Positions 35,494 through 47,672 of a DNA stretch of 64,000 nucleotides are shown piece by piece. The number at the start of each line of letters is the position of its first letter. The first letter of the stretch is position 1. Below the pieces are notes generated by a model, which was given only the letters and a program-made list of their open reading frames with translations, was not told the origin of the DNA and ran no database searches. The translations under genes and the position numbers were made by a program. Origin of the DNA: Bryopsis sp. KO-2023 (Eukaryota; Chlorophyta; Ulvophyceae; Bryopsidales; Bryopsidaceae); NCBI GenBank assembly GCA_030272585.1, contig BSYQ01000004.1, forward strand, positions 3,906,001 through 3,970,000, read 5' to 3'.

Positions 35494-35639
35494 TTATTGG
35501 ATAAGAGTCCTCCAAAACAAAACAAAACAAAAACCATTGGAACAAATTGAAACCATAACCTTGTCCCACTCTGGGGTTTCACAACAATGATCCCCAGAGT
35601 CTCCATAATTTTCCAGGATTGCTGGACCGCCCGAATCAC
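35494..35639 (-). CDS. putative trypsin-like serine protease exon (GDSGGP)
   Basis: After an acceptor at 35640 the frame opens with GDSGGPAILENYGDSG and ends at a stop at 35494. GDSGGP is the active-site serine block of S1 (trypsin-like) proteases. The residues after it (CCETPEWDKVMVSICSNG) are compatible with, but do not prove, the final strands of the fold. I could not find exons carrying the catalytic His or Asp nearby, so it may be a fragment or a chance match. Confidence 0.35.
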
Positions 35640-36583
35640 CTTTGATGAACAATAAGCAAACAAGCGTTTCGAGTCGGAAGGGATTTTTTTGGGGAGGGGG
35701 GTTTTGTTGTTTGGACAAGAATTGCAGGGCATAGCTGGTCTCTACTGTGCTTGGCACACCTGAGCCTCACAATATCTCATCGATTTTTTTTTAAATTACC
35801 GGTATATATATATATATATATTACCGACATTATTCATATCAGCCAACTATTATTGTCCAGATGCTCCAGTGCAATTTTCTTGGTTTTTTGGCCGCGACCA
35901 TATTTTGCTTTCCAAGCTTGTTGATCCCCAATCGCGTTTCTGCACCAAAGTGGGGCTCTGTCTGTGTGGTGTGCAGTGAATTACATGGTTAGTCCTGTCT
36001 TCCATTTTTTCATGCTGACTGGACTTCGGAATCGACCAAAATCTGGCGCCTGGTCAAGGATCTATCTGTGGGAGGGGATGTCTTTTCTGTTGTTTGAATT
36101 CTTCCTTAGCCCCGTCCGTTTGTTTTTTCACAGAAATGGTTTTTATTGACCTGCAAAGGTCCCTACATTTTGTTGTGAGTTTACCATCAGTCGATTTTGT
36201 CCCCATCCACCACGACTGAGCCGACCCAATGCAAAAACTCCCTTTATATCCCAAAATTATTCATGTTCTGCTGTAGCATCTGGAATTGCTGTTCCTGCAA
36301 AACAGCCTGCAAGGGAAACCCTGCTCTCTTTTCTTCCAGGAGAAAAACCTTCATTCGGAAATTCGGAACAAGCCTCCGAAATGCATGCAAACAACATCTG
36401 TTTCAATTTCGACAATCACATTCCCCTCGTACAACTAGATGGGGTCGCTGGCTCGACCAACCCAAGAAAACAGTGTAGAAAGTGCCCTCCCCCCAAAAAA
36501 AACAGAAAAAAGAAAATAGAAACTAAATCATAACCGAGATGACTAATCCAGCAGCTCCTCTTTTTCGTCCAGCGTAAATCTGC

Positions 36584-36897
36584 CTACAACCTCTGCCGAT
36601 TGGTATTGCCCTTGAAGATGCTGGCACTCTAGAGGGAAAAAACAAGGATAGGAAAATGCAATCCATGACAGAGCCCCCTCCCCACTCCTTTCTGTTGCTA
36701 TTCCCTTTTCGTTTGTTTCAAATCCTGTGGTGGCATTTCTCCAGACGATATCCATCATAAAACTAATATGTTATTCTTGTAACAGGTCAATGTTCTACCC
36801 CCTTCCCATCATTTACGATTTTTCCACCAGCTTTTTGAGACATTGCACGCATCTCCTCTGCGTAGCCATCGTTCGAGCAGAAATCCAGAAATTTTTC
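36584..36897 (-). CDS. unidentified two-exon terminal reading frame
   Basis: Exon 36897-36817 (EKFLDFCSNDGYAEEMRAMS then QKAGGKI) has a GTAAAT donor. It joins in phase to 36628-36584 (SASIFKGNTNRQRL, stop) behind a CTCTAG acceptor. The composition is convincingly protein-like, but no family is recognised. Upstream exons were not found; they should lie toward the right arm. An alternative frame of the second exon would end EVVGRFTLDEKEELLD at 36543. Confidence 0.4.
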
Positions 36898-37392
36898 CTT
36901 TAATCATATTCAAAGTGTGGAGGTCCCATTCGTTTTTCTTTTTACCCTTTCACATCAACGTTTTGGTCAACCTTTCGCCATTGTTTTTTTTTTGCATTGA
37001 ATAATCTTACACATTGGACCTCTTCCCCCCCCCCAAAAAAAAAGAAAAAAAACACAATCCATAAAACGTCAAGAACCGGTGATATTAGGTGTGGATGAAA
37101 AAAAATCAGTGGGGGAAAGGGAGACGCTGATCAAAGCAAAAAAAAAAGAAGGGGAAAGATAGAAAAAGAAAACACCCAAATAAACACAAGTTGTGTTACA
37201 CAACGCAGGCCGAAAGCCCCCTGTCCAGTTCCCCACTCTTCAAGGTTTTTTCTTTTTTATCTGGTTTTACCTGACCTGGAGAATAAAGAATTTGCCACGG
37301 ATCGAATTTCCCCCATAGCAAGCAGCAACAGAAAATTCCTACTCAGCAAGGAAAAACGTTAATTTTCTTGTAAAATCAAAAAGGCAACTTTA
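36898..37392. other. low-complexity end of the spacer
   Basis: A/T- and purine-rich sequence with several homopolymers (C8 and A runs near 37030, A runs near 37140). No gene or RNA was recognised up to the inner edge of the right arm. Confidence 0.5.
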
Positions 37393-39028
37393 ATGCTGGC
37401 ACCTAATTTTTTTCCTACATCATCTTGGGATAAAATCGATGGCCATAATGTGTTCGCAACAAAGAGCGAGTCCTGCTCTGACGACCGAAACGGTGACGTT
37501 CCACGATGGATCGAAAGGATGTACCCATGCGGACGTCGGGGTGGGTGTGCGCTCAGGAAGCTCCACAGCCAAAAGGAAACTCCTCAACACAACGCGTCGT
37601 GGGTGTCCGTTGGACGCGTTTTTTAAACTCTGTCGTTAAGGAGTTTTTCGAATTCAAGCTCCCCCTTGAAATTTCCATGCATCGCAGCAAGTCCATCATA
37701 TCAAACCATAAGAACTTTTACTCACTTTCCATGCATTTGCCTTGTGACAAGGTCCCTGTTTATTCCCTGCAAGATGAGTGCTCTGAATTGTGCAGTGATG
37801 GGGACCCAGAGAAAAAGAGGAGGATTGGAAAATCTACAGGTGGTGTGATGAATCAATGCTAAGGGCTGGGGTTGAATGGTGTTTGCTTGCATTTTTTTTG
37901 TGTTACTTTCCATCATGGTCTTTTCCATGCATGTCAAGAGATTGTGTAGAAATTTCGTGTATTGTCTGAAATTCTATGAAGGAGTGCAGAACCTGAAGCA
38001 GCGGTCCATCACTTGTACAAATGTAAAAGATGATGTACTGGGTTGTCCTTTTGCCTTTCATGTGTGTTGTTTGCCCTCTCTGTTTTTGTATCCTTCTTGT
38101 CAATCTGTAGCAATGAGTTGTTTCCTTTGGTCTGAATGATCTTGTGTCATGTCAGATTCACATTCCCCATCCTAGCAAACGGACAGAATTCTGAACGGGC
38201 AAATCCTAGAATATGTCATTCAGGCCCAAACCACCCTGAGGGAAATCTCGGTTGTTGAGACACTCCAACAACAATGTGGTATGATGCTGGTAGAACAGGT
38301 GTGTTTTGCTGCTTTGTCTTGCCTGTTATGGCACTCAGTCTGTCATTCGATTGAAGGTCAACCCTCTGTCGGTTGGATAGCTGGAAGTCAGACAGCTGAG
38401 GCCCAACCCTCACTCAGTCAGACAGAGTGGGTCAAACCTTCATTCAGTCAGACAACTGCTCTGTCAGACCCTCATTCAGTCAATCCTGGGTCAAATAAGA
38501 GGCTATTCCTGGCTCATTGGACCACAGAGGCACTTCTTGACCTTGGGGATCTATCTTTCTGGTATCATAGAGCCCACATTTGGCCGATACACAGTTCTGA
38601 GTGACTCTTGGTGCAATGGAATTGGGATCAAAGAGCTTTCTACGACGTGTCAGAGTGAGGGCCATATTTTTGAGTTTTTTCGTCCATTGGTTGCATCATC
38701 ATGGACTTCCATCATTTCATAGTTCAAAAGACCCCAAAGGGCAGTGTTTTGATTGGGATTATGGAGAATTGACCCATTTCTGGCATATTCCCTGCTGTTT
38801 GACCGAAGATTCCTCTTGTGGGATCAATACATTGCAAACCATGCTTGCCCATACAACCCATCCAGCATTCAACTGGCAAGAATTACTGTTGGGCAAAGTC
38901 ACAAGATAATAACCATGCTGAGTCAGGGTCTGTGTGTTCACACTTGCTACCAGGACCCATCCTCGTTTCGTCGAGGCCGGAACCCGGTTGGCTGTGCTAG
39001 AGATCCACACCAGCCGAGCAAGTCCAAC

Positions 39029-42000
39029 ATGTACTTACGGAAGGAAATCTCGGAACTTGAAGTCACCCTCAAGGCCAAGGAGTGTAAATTGGAATCCTTG
39101 CATCGGAGAGCAGATCTTTGCAGGTTGGATTGAGAGTCCCAAAACTGGTGGAATTGAAAATCTTTCATTTGCGTGGGTGACTTCAATGCTTTGCGATATT
39201 GATTAGTGGTGGAAGTCTTTGCTCACTTCATTTCCAGTCTCTTGTTGGGGGTGTGGGAACAAGACAATACCTGGACCCTTTTTTCAATATCCGGTCGGTG
39301 GATTGAACAGGTGTGCATTTATGACTGTTGCAATATTTTTCCTGTTCTCAAATAATGTGTTGAAAGGGATGGTGGAGACAAATGGTGGTTGATAATGGGA
39401 CTAAAACATCACCAGAAATCTTCCACTTGATTCAACCTCGGAAGCGAGGGTGTTTCCCAGGAATGAACACTAGAGCAAGGGTCGCCACAGACAGACATGG
39501 CAAGCGGGTGCATTATGTTTGCAGGTGGATGAAGCTTCAAAACGAAAAAAAAAATCAGGTTGCATCCAGTGAAGCCAGGAAGGAATCTATGAAGAGATTA
39601 ATGGGAAAGCATTCCAGGCCCTCACGGAGCCAAGCATCGTCAAACCCGCCACCAGAGTACCTCATGGAAATGGTCAAAAACGTCTGCCACCAGCTCGACA
39701 ACACTGATTGTCTGCATGGTGCCCAAGATGGAAGGATTCCTGATGAGAATGGTGAAGCTCATGCTCAAACATGCGAAAAAGAGGCCGATGTCGATTCAAG
39801 ATCTCCAATGATGAATTCCAATCGCTTCAATGATTTGGAGAGTCGAAGCGATCGCAGAAGCTGGAAGATCGGGTCCCACCCAGTGGCAAGCCACAGTTCG
39901 ATTGATGAGAAGCTCCAAGCGTCCAATCTTGTGGAGGAAAGCGAACCTGTGCTGGTGAGCAATGCTGGAGTTCAAACAGACAAATCGGAGAGGTGTCCAG
40001 CAGAAATCCGAGTCAAGGAGGTGGAGTTTCAGGTAGGGAGTGAGTTCTTCTGGTTCTTCCTGAATACTTGACCACCCATGTTCAGATGCTTCAATTCTCT
40101 TTATTTCGATGGGTTTCCAGGCGGAGATCACAAAGCTGGAGGCGGAGCTCATGGTGGAGAGGTGCATGCACCGAGAAACAGCTTCCGAGAACGTGAGGCT
40201 CCGGGAAGAAAAGGCTTCCGATCAAGTGCTGATCCGTGCCTTGAGGGAAGAGGTTTCCAGGGGCGCTGAAAGGGAGGGCGAACTGAGCCAAGCCTTCGAT
40301 CAGTGAGTGAACCCCAATCTTTGTGTCTAAAGTCTTGAGCCTTGTATCGCTTTGAAACCAAGGAAATCTCCTGCTCGATTTGAACTCCCGACCTTCCATG
40401 CTCCTGATCGATCTGTTCAAAGATCCCACAAACAATTTTAGAAGGTGGCCCTGATTCAAAAAGTGCAAAATGAGTATTGAATTCCTCAGAAGCCTTGTTT
40501 TTTCTCTTCCTTTCTAAGCAGAGTCCAAGGATCCACTATTGTGAGATCATATAATTCCTTGGTTATTTGATAAGACGCGCCACCCATTTTGCTGCTTTCC
40601 AATAGACCCCAAGTATCATTTCCCTTTATTCTTACTTTAGAAAATCAACCAGTTTAAATCTCTTCTTTTTGTAGTTCTGTTTTTTCTCGCTTTCCCATGC
40701 TCACATTTTAGCGATTCCTGCCACCCCATCCCTCACCTTTCCTGGAGGTCAAAAACACATTTGACAAGAAGAGTGTAAAAAATGAAGGCGGCCAAAGTTT
40801 TATAGACGTCTTGAATTCCACAGAAAGCTTAAAGAGGTGGAAGCCGTGAAGGGGGAGTATGCCCGGATCTGCGTGGAGCTGGGTGATTTGGAGAGGATCC
40901 AATTGCCCCACCTCAAAAACCAACTCGCGAAGATCGCCCAAGAGCGCAACAAGCTGGGCTACCTGGTGCTGGAAAGGAACGAGCAGAATGCAAGGCTGGA
41001 AAGAGAGCTGGGTGAATCCAACAGAACCATGCTGAGCGTGAGGGCAGATCGTGACAAGCTCGAGGGAGAAAAGGAGGTGGGGTGTGGCCTTTCGAATCTT
41101 GTGCAGGTTTAAAAGTTGGAACTCCCTTGGTGTATGTGGTCTGACATACATGCTCTTGCTTCCTGACGAGAAAATTAGGTCTCCATTCACTTGCGTGCAG
41201 TCTTCACCTGTCGAGCAATGAGTGCCACTGTCAGTCATAACTGATTCGATTCGATTTTGTGCTGTGTGAATTCAGGCCCTGATTGAGTTTCGGAAAAAGG
41301 ATGAGGAGGAGCTACTTAGGACTCGAGATGAGCTGACTCAACAGCTGGGAACCCTGCGAAATGATCTAGAGGATGCCAAGACATACAATGAGAAGATGGA
41401 AGCTGCTTCGAACGAAAAGGGCGATCAAATCGCGACTCTTCAACAGCAGTTGGCTGATGCAACCCCCCTCCCAAAGGCAGAGGTAAGTTTATTGAAGTAA
41501 ACTGGAGGCTTCTAATGCAAAAATGTCTGAGAACAATGAGGAAGGGCTGGATTGATAGGGCTGGTTCACCTTGGCTCAGATCCCCTTCTAAAGAAAATGC
41601 ATCGGTGCTGCAGGAACTCCTGGCAGCAAAAAAAGCGAAGGAAATGGAGGAAACTGTACAGAAGCTGGAGGATGAGCTCAAGAAGAAACAGACTACCCTC
41701 GATCAGGTACGAGTCTACATTGTAATGTTTATGATGTATTCTTGGACGAGGACGAGGGCAATCTCTTATAGACATGTGAGTTCATTTTCTCCATTCAAGA
41801 AACCAGGGAAGTTAAGGTGGCAAATTCGTGATTTCACTGACATCAAAATGGGCTAACTTTTTCTTCTGGGGGAAAAATCACCTGACGAGAGGATCTGGGG
41901 GTGGTGTGATTGTGTAGAGCGTGATGCTTCAAAAAAAGCTTCTGAAAAATGCGGATCGGAATCCTCGAGTCTTCTCAGGGCTCCTGGAAGAAGAAAACGA

Positions 42001-42523
42001 AATGCTCAAACAAAAGCTCATCGTGAGTGATACCGCAAAATCCCCCAGATCCATCCTTTCAAACACTTGAGTAGCAAACAGCAAATGCTGGCGATTGTGT
42101 TCTGAACCATCTTCTTCAAACCCCTGCTTCCAGGAGCGTGACATGGAAATGGATGAGATGAAAGAAACTCACCAAAAGAAGGCCAGTGCGTACGAGGCAG
42201 CGGACGAAAACATCGCGTGCTTGGAGGCAGACATCGAGCAGTGGAGGAGGGATTACAAGGGATGCACCAAAGCCAGAGCCAGGCTTCAACAGGAGAACGA
42301 CTCCATGAAGGAGGAACTCCGAAAGTTGGCCATCGAGTGTGAAGGCAGCCCCGCTAAACGTGTTCAAGACCTGAAACAAAAGCTGGCACAGGTAAGCTTG
42401 ATTTTGATATTTGGGAAACATCAAAGCTGTTTGGTACTTCGATGGGGAAGTTTTTGGAAATTATCTTTATTGTCGGGTTCGATGGCTTTTCATCGACTGT
42501 GTAAAATTTTCAAGGCAAAATGA
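39029..42523 (+). CDS. long coiled-coil protein, right copy (last exon missing)
   Basis: Exons 39029-39123, 39525-40032, 40121-40302, 40824-41076, 41276-41482, 41614-41706, 41918-42022 and 42134-42391 match the left copy one for one in length and phase; only the second is longer, by one codon. The GTAAG that follows 42391 is not followed by the terminal exon seen in the left copy. About 0.56 kb is absent here, and the frame would read through to a stop at 42521 with an unrelated tail. The gene either makes a protein with a changed C-terminus, splices to something downstream, or is decaying. Exons are more conserved than introns between the two copies, which suggests both have been functional. 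Confidence 0.72.
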
Positions 42524-42858
42524 AGAAGAAAGAGAATCCATCCAGCTTTTGCGTTTGGTACATTTTGAAGGGGGTGGGGGATCTAATGCCAGGGAAGAGA
42601 AAAACGACGACTGCGGGGCTCTAGAAACAAGGTCTGAAAAAGTTTGTTTTTGGATTTCATGACTTTGACGATGGAAATGAAAGTGTTGCAGGGGGAGGGG
42701 GAGGCAAGAATGTTTTCACCCAATAGGTAAAAATAACTGTAGCATAGCAGGGGTATCCAACTTTTTCTTAAACTGAAAAAACCAAACCCAGCACAAACCT
42801 TTTGCACAACTTCCTCCATCCAATAACCATCCAAACTAGCACGACAAGGGGAGATAGG

Positions 42859-42901
42859 CGATGCTGCGGGAATCGAACCGCGCATGAGGCTCCACGCATC
42901 G
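42859..42901 (-). ncRNA. tRNA-like 43-nt minihelix (right arm copy)
   Basis: Inverted-repeat counterpart of 25736-25778 with no visible change in the 43 bases, although the flanking DNA has several differences. Confidence 0.35.
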
Positions 42902-43054
42902 ATCGAAAGTTTTCGCTAAAACCACAATATTTGCATGGGTGTCACGCAGTAGCAGCCGAAACTAAAAATGGGAATTTTTCTCTCTCGGATACGATCAATT
43001 CCCATTCTACACAGGATTCATCCAATTTTGATCCTGCACGTGGGTTTCTGGCAG

Positions 43055-43529
43055 GCAGAGGGTGTTGCCATTTGCGCGCGCGCCATGGCCATCGACAGAA
43101 TGACCCCGTCGCGCCGACTGCTGAGAGTATGCTCGGAGGATACCCCCGAGCCGCAAACACCCTTGCCTCCCACGGAATCGCCCCAAAAACTCTCCGCTCC
43201 AGCTCCTCAAGGCAGGGCGCTGCGTGGAGAAGTGTCGGATGCCCCATCAGGTTCCGCCACACCTTGGAAACCTGGAGATTTGACCCGAGGCTTTCTTGGA
43301 GGCGGCTTCGGGGGAAGCAAAACCTGCAGCCCGTTGTCACGATTGCGGGGAGGTCGCGAAAGAGGCGAAATCGAGGCGCTGGCGGAAAGCGTGAGAGGAC
43401 CAGAGTTTCGAAATCGTGAGAAAGGTGAGGGGGGGAGGAGTGGATAAACGAGTTTATGAGGCGGACGGAATTGTGGTCGTTGGGAAAACCGGTCACGGGA
43501 TACACTTGGTGGATCGCGAAGGTACTTGA
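43055..43529 (+). CDS. unidentified conserved reading frame (right copy)
   Basis: Counterpart of 25266-25568. One frame reads EGVAICARAMAIDRMTPSRR then SGSATPWKPGDLTRGFLGGG and stops near 43447. A second frame carries the shared C-terminus ending GHGIHLVDREGT at 43529. A segment of about 0.18 kb (roughly 43275-43455) is present here and absent from the left copy. No recognised domain. A donor-like AAAGGTGAGG sits between the two frames, but the implied intron would be only a few tens of bases. Confidence 0.3.
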
Positions 43530-43805
43530 ACGTAACTCTCGTCGGCAACGCTCGCGATCTCCGCTGATATATCCGCATCAGTCTCGCCCAGCTGACCGGC
43601 GGCGACGCGCTATAATTTTGTTCATGCCTAAACGGCTTTCCAACTGCTAGTGGTGGTCCAGCCCGAAGCAGATCGGAACGTGGTCGAACCAATCCACGGC
43701 GTTTCTATGCGTTTTCAGTGGTTTCGATCATCTTTTCCCCACTAGAGCAACTGCAGGGCTCCAAACTCATTTTCTCTGTCTTTTTTGGTTTATTTTTCCT
43801 TTCAG

Positions 43806-43941
43806 GAGCACCAAGGGCTGGCTAACAACACCAGCAGTGAAATGTCCCAGCCCACCAGCTCGGCAGTCAGTGGTGGCCATAACAGAAGTTGCAGCCCATC
43901 ACCTTCAAGAAGGTGGCTGAGCGAAAAAGGTTCTAGGAAAG
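43806..43941 (+). CDS. serine-rich putative exon of the duplicated unidentified gene (right copy)
   Basis: Splice-bounded counterpart of 24853-24989, beginning EHQGLANNTSSEMSQPTSSA and ending near SRRWLSEKGSRK at a GTGGGT donor. The next splice-bounded segment starts after TTCTTGCAG near 44098. It differs from the left arm by loss of about 0.12 kb. Confidence 0.3.
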
Positions 43942-44201
43942 GTGGGTCCTCTCATATGGTGCCTGGTTTTCTTGGTACAAAGCATCAATGTAAACCACCC
44001 CCTTCTCTTTTCTGTGTGTATGTATGTTAAATGCGTGCGTTAGTTGACAATCCTCGCTATCTCCTTTTCTTAATTTTTTCAATCATTTTCTTGCAGGGTG
44101 AACTGAATGCTCAGTTTCGGTGCATCGAACGTATGGCCGGTCCCGTTGTGCTCAGATGTTTGGGGCACCCAGGGTGGGAGGGGTTACAAGAAGAAAAGAC
44201 T

Positions 44202-44320
44202 TGTACAATATCAACTGTACATTTCTGTACATTATCAATTGTACATTTCTGTACATTATCAATTGTACATTTCTGTACATTACCAATTGTACATTCTTGT
44301 ATAGTATTGTTTGTACGCTT
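44202..44320 (+). repeat. 24-bp GTAC-rich minisatellite (right arm)
   Basis: Four to five near-perfect copies of a 24-bp word (TCAATTGTACATTTCTGTAC plus ATTA). Because 24 is a multiple of three it opens frames reading LYISVHYQ repeatedly; this is a by-product of the repeat. The second right-arm array is at about 45880-46055. Confidence 0.85.
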
Positions 44321-44459
44321 ATGGGATCCAGCGGCTCGGATTGGATGCCGGGTTTGAGATTGCTGGTCACATGGAAAATACCTTGGAGTCTACCCAGAAA
44401 ACCATGCAAGCAAGTGCATGCGTCATTCGACCGAAGATCTTCAGGTAATTCACCCCAAA

Positions 44460-46520
44460 TTCCATCCATTAAAACATGTTGAGTTCATGAGTGAGATGAG
44501 GGTACATTTTAAGATCAGAGTGCTTTGAAAAAATGTAATCGGGGCAGTGGCTTGACCCTAATATAGAGATCATTCCCTTTTGCTCCAAAAGGTTCATGCT
44601 GATTCCATCCTACCACTCTGATTTTTAGTGAAGAGGCATTCCAGTCAAACCACTGCCTTGTGAAATGACATTATTTTTTTTTTGCTGTTGATGGTAGAGT
44701 GATGGACATGATCACGGCTGGATGAATTCTTCCCTCGTGACCAGAACTTCAAAAAACTGTACATACGGATGTGTGTATGAAAACCTGCGGGAGATTTTCG
44801 GTGAGCTGGGATCACTATTTTCGTCCCCTATGAAAGATAAAATCCCCCAAAAAAATTAGCAGGGAAGAAATATAGAAAAAAAAATTGGAATTCACAAAAT
44901 GAGGAAATAGAGAGAAAGAGCACACTCAAAAAAAAAAGAAAAAGGGAGGGAAAAAAATGTGCTGAAAAAATGAGGAAAGAAAGATTCCAATATATTTCGT
45001 GAAAGTAATATGAAACAAGACAAGAGTTCATGAGTGTGCAAGTTGAAGTTAAGCTCGACCTTTCTTGGTCGCTGTCCCACGTTGGGATCAAAGCATGCGA
45101 AAAACACAGTTGAATCAATTCAAATCAAATCCAGTTTCATCAAATCAAATCATTGCACTAGATGGATGCACTTCGTCGTTTCGTTTCAGTTTTTTTTAAA
45201 TGTTCGGCCTTCGCAAGCAAGGCAAGGCAACTCATCGGAATTATTTCTTCAATTATTTCTTGGTTTGACCCGTCAAAACATGACGGCGTGAAGGATGCCC
45301 CCTATCGCTAGTATCGCAAATGTGAATTCGTTTTCAAGATTCCAAGATAAATCAAAAATCAGAGCAGCCGAGAAAGCACACACTTTCAGAAAGTATTTTC
45401 AAAAACAACAGTGTAAAGATCATTGTCACACTCTTGCCGGGATCAAGTCTAAGATTCGCTCGTGTTTCACTTCTCTTTAAATTCCAAAATATCAAGGTAC
45501 ATCAAGAAAAGAGTCTTCAACCGGGGCAAAACATTATTCCCAAAGAAATTATTGGATTCAAAGTATTTCCTCAACAAGTAGTTCTCGCATTGTTCGAACA
45601 CGTGTAAATGTCAACTCTTCTGGACTTTCATCTTCGGTAAAAAACTGAAAGCAGATGCAGTTGCCCCCTCATATCCTTGTTTTTCTCAAAAGGTAGCTAT
45701 CCACAAACTTAACGCACACCCAAAAGAGTGCTTTTTATCAAGTGAAAATGCTCAACATGATAACCAACTCCAAATAACTTATGTTTTATCGTCCGTCACC
45801 TCGGAACATCAAAAAGCGACATGCGAAATCCAAGCCCGAAAGGATATGTGATCATATGCGTGATCACTCCCAACCTGGTTTTGTATATTCTTGTAAAATA
45901 TCGACTGTACATCATTGTACATTACTGATTGTACACCATTGTACATTACTGATTGTACATCATTGTACATTACTGATTGTACATCATTGTATATTACTGA
46001 TTGTATATTTTGTAAATTATCGATTGTATATTTTGTACATTATCGATTGTATGAATAGGGGTTCAAGGGGTCTGAAGTGATCGACTGAAGATATTTACAG
46101 GTAATTCACCTGAAATTCGATCAATTTTTTTTGTTAAATGAGTGAGATTGGTATCATCTTGAGATTAGGGTGCTTCGAAAAGATCTAATCAAAGCGGGGG
46201 GAGATCACAGTTTTTTTCATAAGGTTCAAACTGATTCCATCCTAGCACTCTGATTTTTTGTGCAGGGGCGTTTCAATCAATTTTGGTTGCCTTTCGAAAT
46301 GACACTTTTTTTTTTTTGATGGTAGAGTGATGGACATGGTCATGGCTGGATGATCTTTTCCCTCGAGACCAGAATTCCATAGGAAGGCCCAAAAAAACTG
46401 TACATGCAGATGTGTGGATGATTGTTTTTTGCAGCAATAATATATTTTCTGGAGAGCATGCACACCTGTGGGGGATTTTTGGTGACCTAGGATCACTGAT
46501 TTTTTTTTACCCCCAAAGTT
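44460..46520 (-). repeat. tandem ~1.6 kb units, right arm (two copies)
   Basis: Inverted relatives of the left-arm units. The marker GTCGCTGTCCCACGTTGGGA is at about 45067, and ATGGTAGAGTGATGGACATG occurs near 44692 and 46319. One whole plus one partial unit are present, one fewer than on the left. Confidence 0.8.
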
Positions 46521-47672
46521 TGTAAAAGGATAGCAGGAAAAAAAATTGAATAGAATCGAAAAAAAATTAAGAAGAGAACAGAAAAAAAATACAGGAGTTA
46601 AAAAAAAAAGGAGGGGGAGCAAGCGATGGGGGTTGGGTGGATAGTGGCTGATTTGGCCATTATCGTATTTTCAAATTGGGAAATCTGAGGGAATGAGAAA
46701 TTTGAAGGTGGAAATGTGTGAAAGGTCTTGGGAAAAGAAAATGAGTGGAGTAGCAAATTGAATTAAATTGTGAATATGGTGATGTGGTTGGGATTGTTTC
46801 TTTGATTGTTCATTGAAACGAGGGGGGTGGGGCAACAGGGATCTTTGATTGGGCATGAAAGGGGGTTCTGGATGGGGAAGGTGGGTTCCTTGGTGAGGGA
46901 AAATTCTGTGGAGGCCCGATTGAGAAAATCTGGCATTTGGAAGGTGTTGGCAGTAGTCATAATTTTTTTTTCTTGTGAATTAAGAAAAATTCTGCAGAAA
47001 AATGCAGAATAGGGGGTGGGGCAGATGATGGGGGTAGGGCAGATATCCCAAATGGGAATATTTTCGGTCAGCTATGAACAGGAGTTGGGGCAACAGAAAT
47101 GCAAAGATCACTGATGATGCTGATCGTGGCAGAACTTTTTGTAGATTGATAATTTCTCGTTCGAATCGTCTGTGATGATGATCCCATATTCTCGGGCCAC
47201 TTCAGGATTTGAGCCACAGAGAGTGAATAGGATCCAACCTTTTTAAGAAAGTTAAGGAAAGTCAAGAAAGTTGACAAGAGTGTTTGCAGGGAGCTAGGAA
47301 TTCGGCTGAAACCAGGATGGTATTGTGAAATGTAAATGAAACTTCATCTTTCTGGAGGGAAAGATTGGGAAATCTTACATTTGATGAACCTGTTCATATT
47401 TGCTATTGGTCTGTAAATCACTCTCAAGCTTTGAGGAAGGAAAAATTCTGGGGCCATTTTCCTGCATGGCTCGTCAAGCATTTCCTGGCATGAAATAATA
47501 CTGTAGGAAACTGGGGCGCAGCTGAGTGCCTTTCAGATTTGTACTCAGAATTCTCCACACATATTGCACACGTGTTTTTTTTCAAGTGTTTTTTCTCAAC
47601 CGTGAAAAGCTCAAGTGTGGCATGAACCAAGGTGACACCATGACAAGCATTACAGATATTTCCAGGAATCTC

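Larger units (their letters stand above)
37393..47672 (-). repeat. right arm of the very large inverted repeat
   Basis: This is the reverse-complement partner of 18802-31697, about 10.3 kb long. It retains the full order of features: 30-bp tandem repeat, coiled-coil gene, tRNA-like minihelix, unidentified conserved frame, 1.6 kb units and dispersed repeat. The arms have diverged by substitutions and several indels. In one 84-codon exon (40824-41076) I count five amino-acid differences from the left copy. The arms are therefore duplicates of moderate age, not a very recent or gene-converted palindrome. Confidence 0.92.

Noticed and set aside
44107-44482. Open frames encoding repeated LYISVHYQ
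   Set aside because: The 24-bp minisatellite is a multiple of three and keeps frames open; no start context, domain or conservation at codon level.
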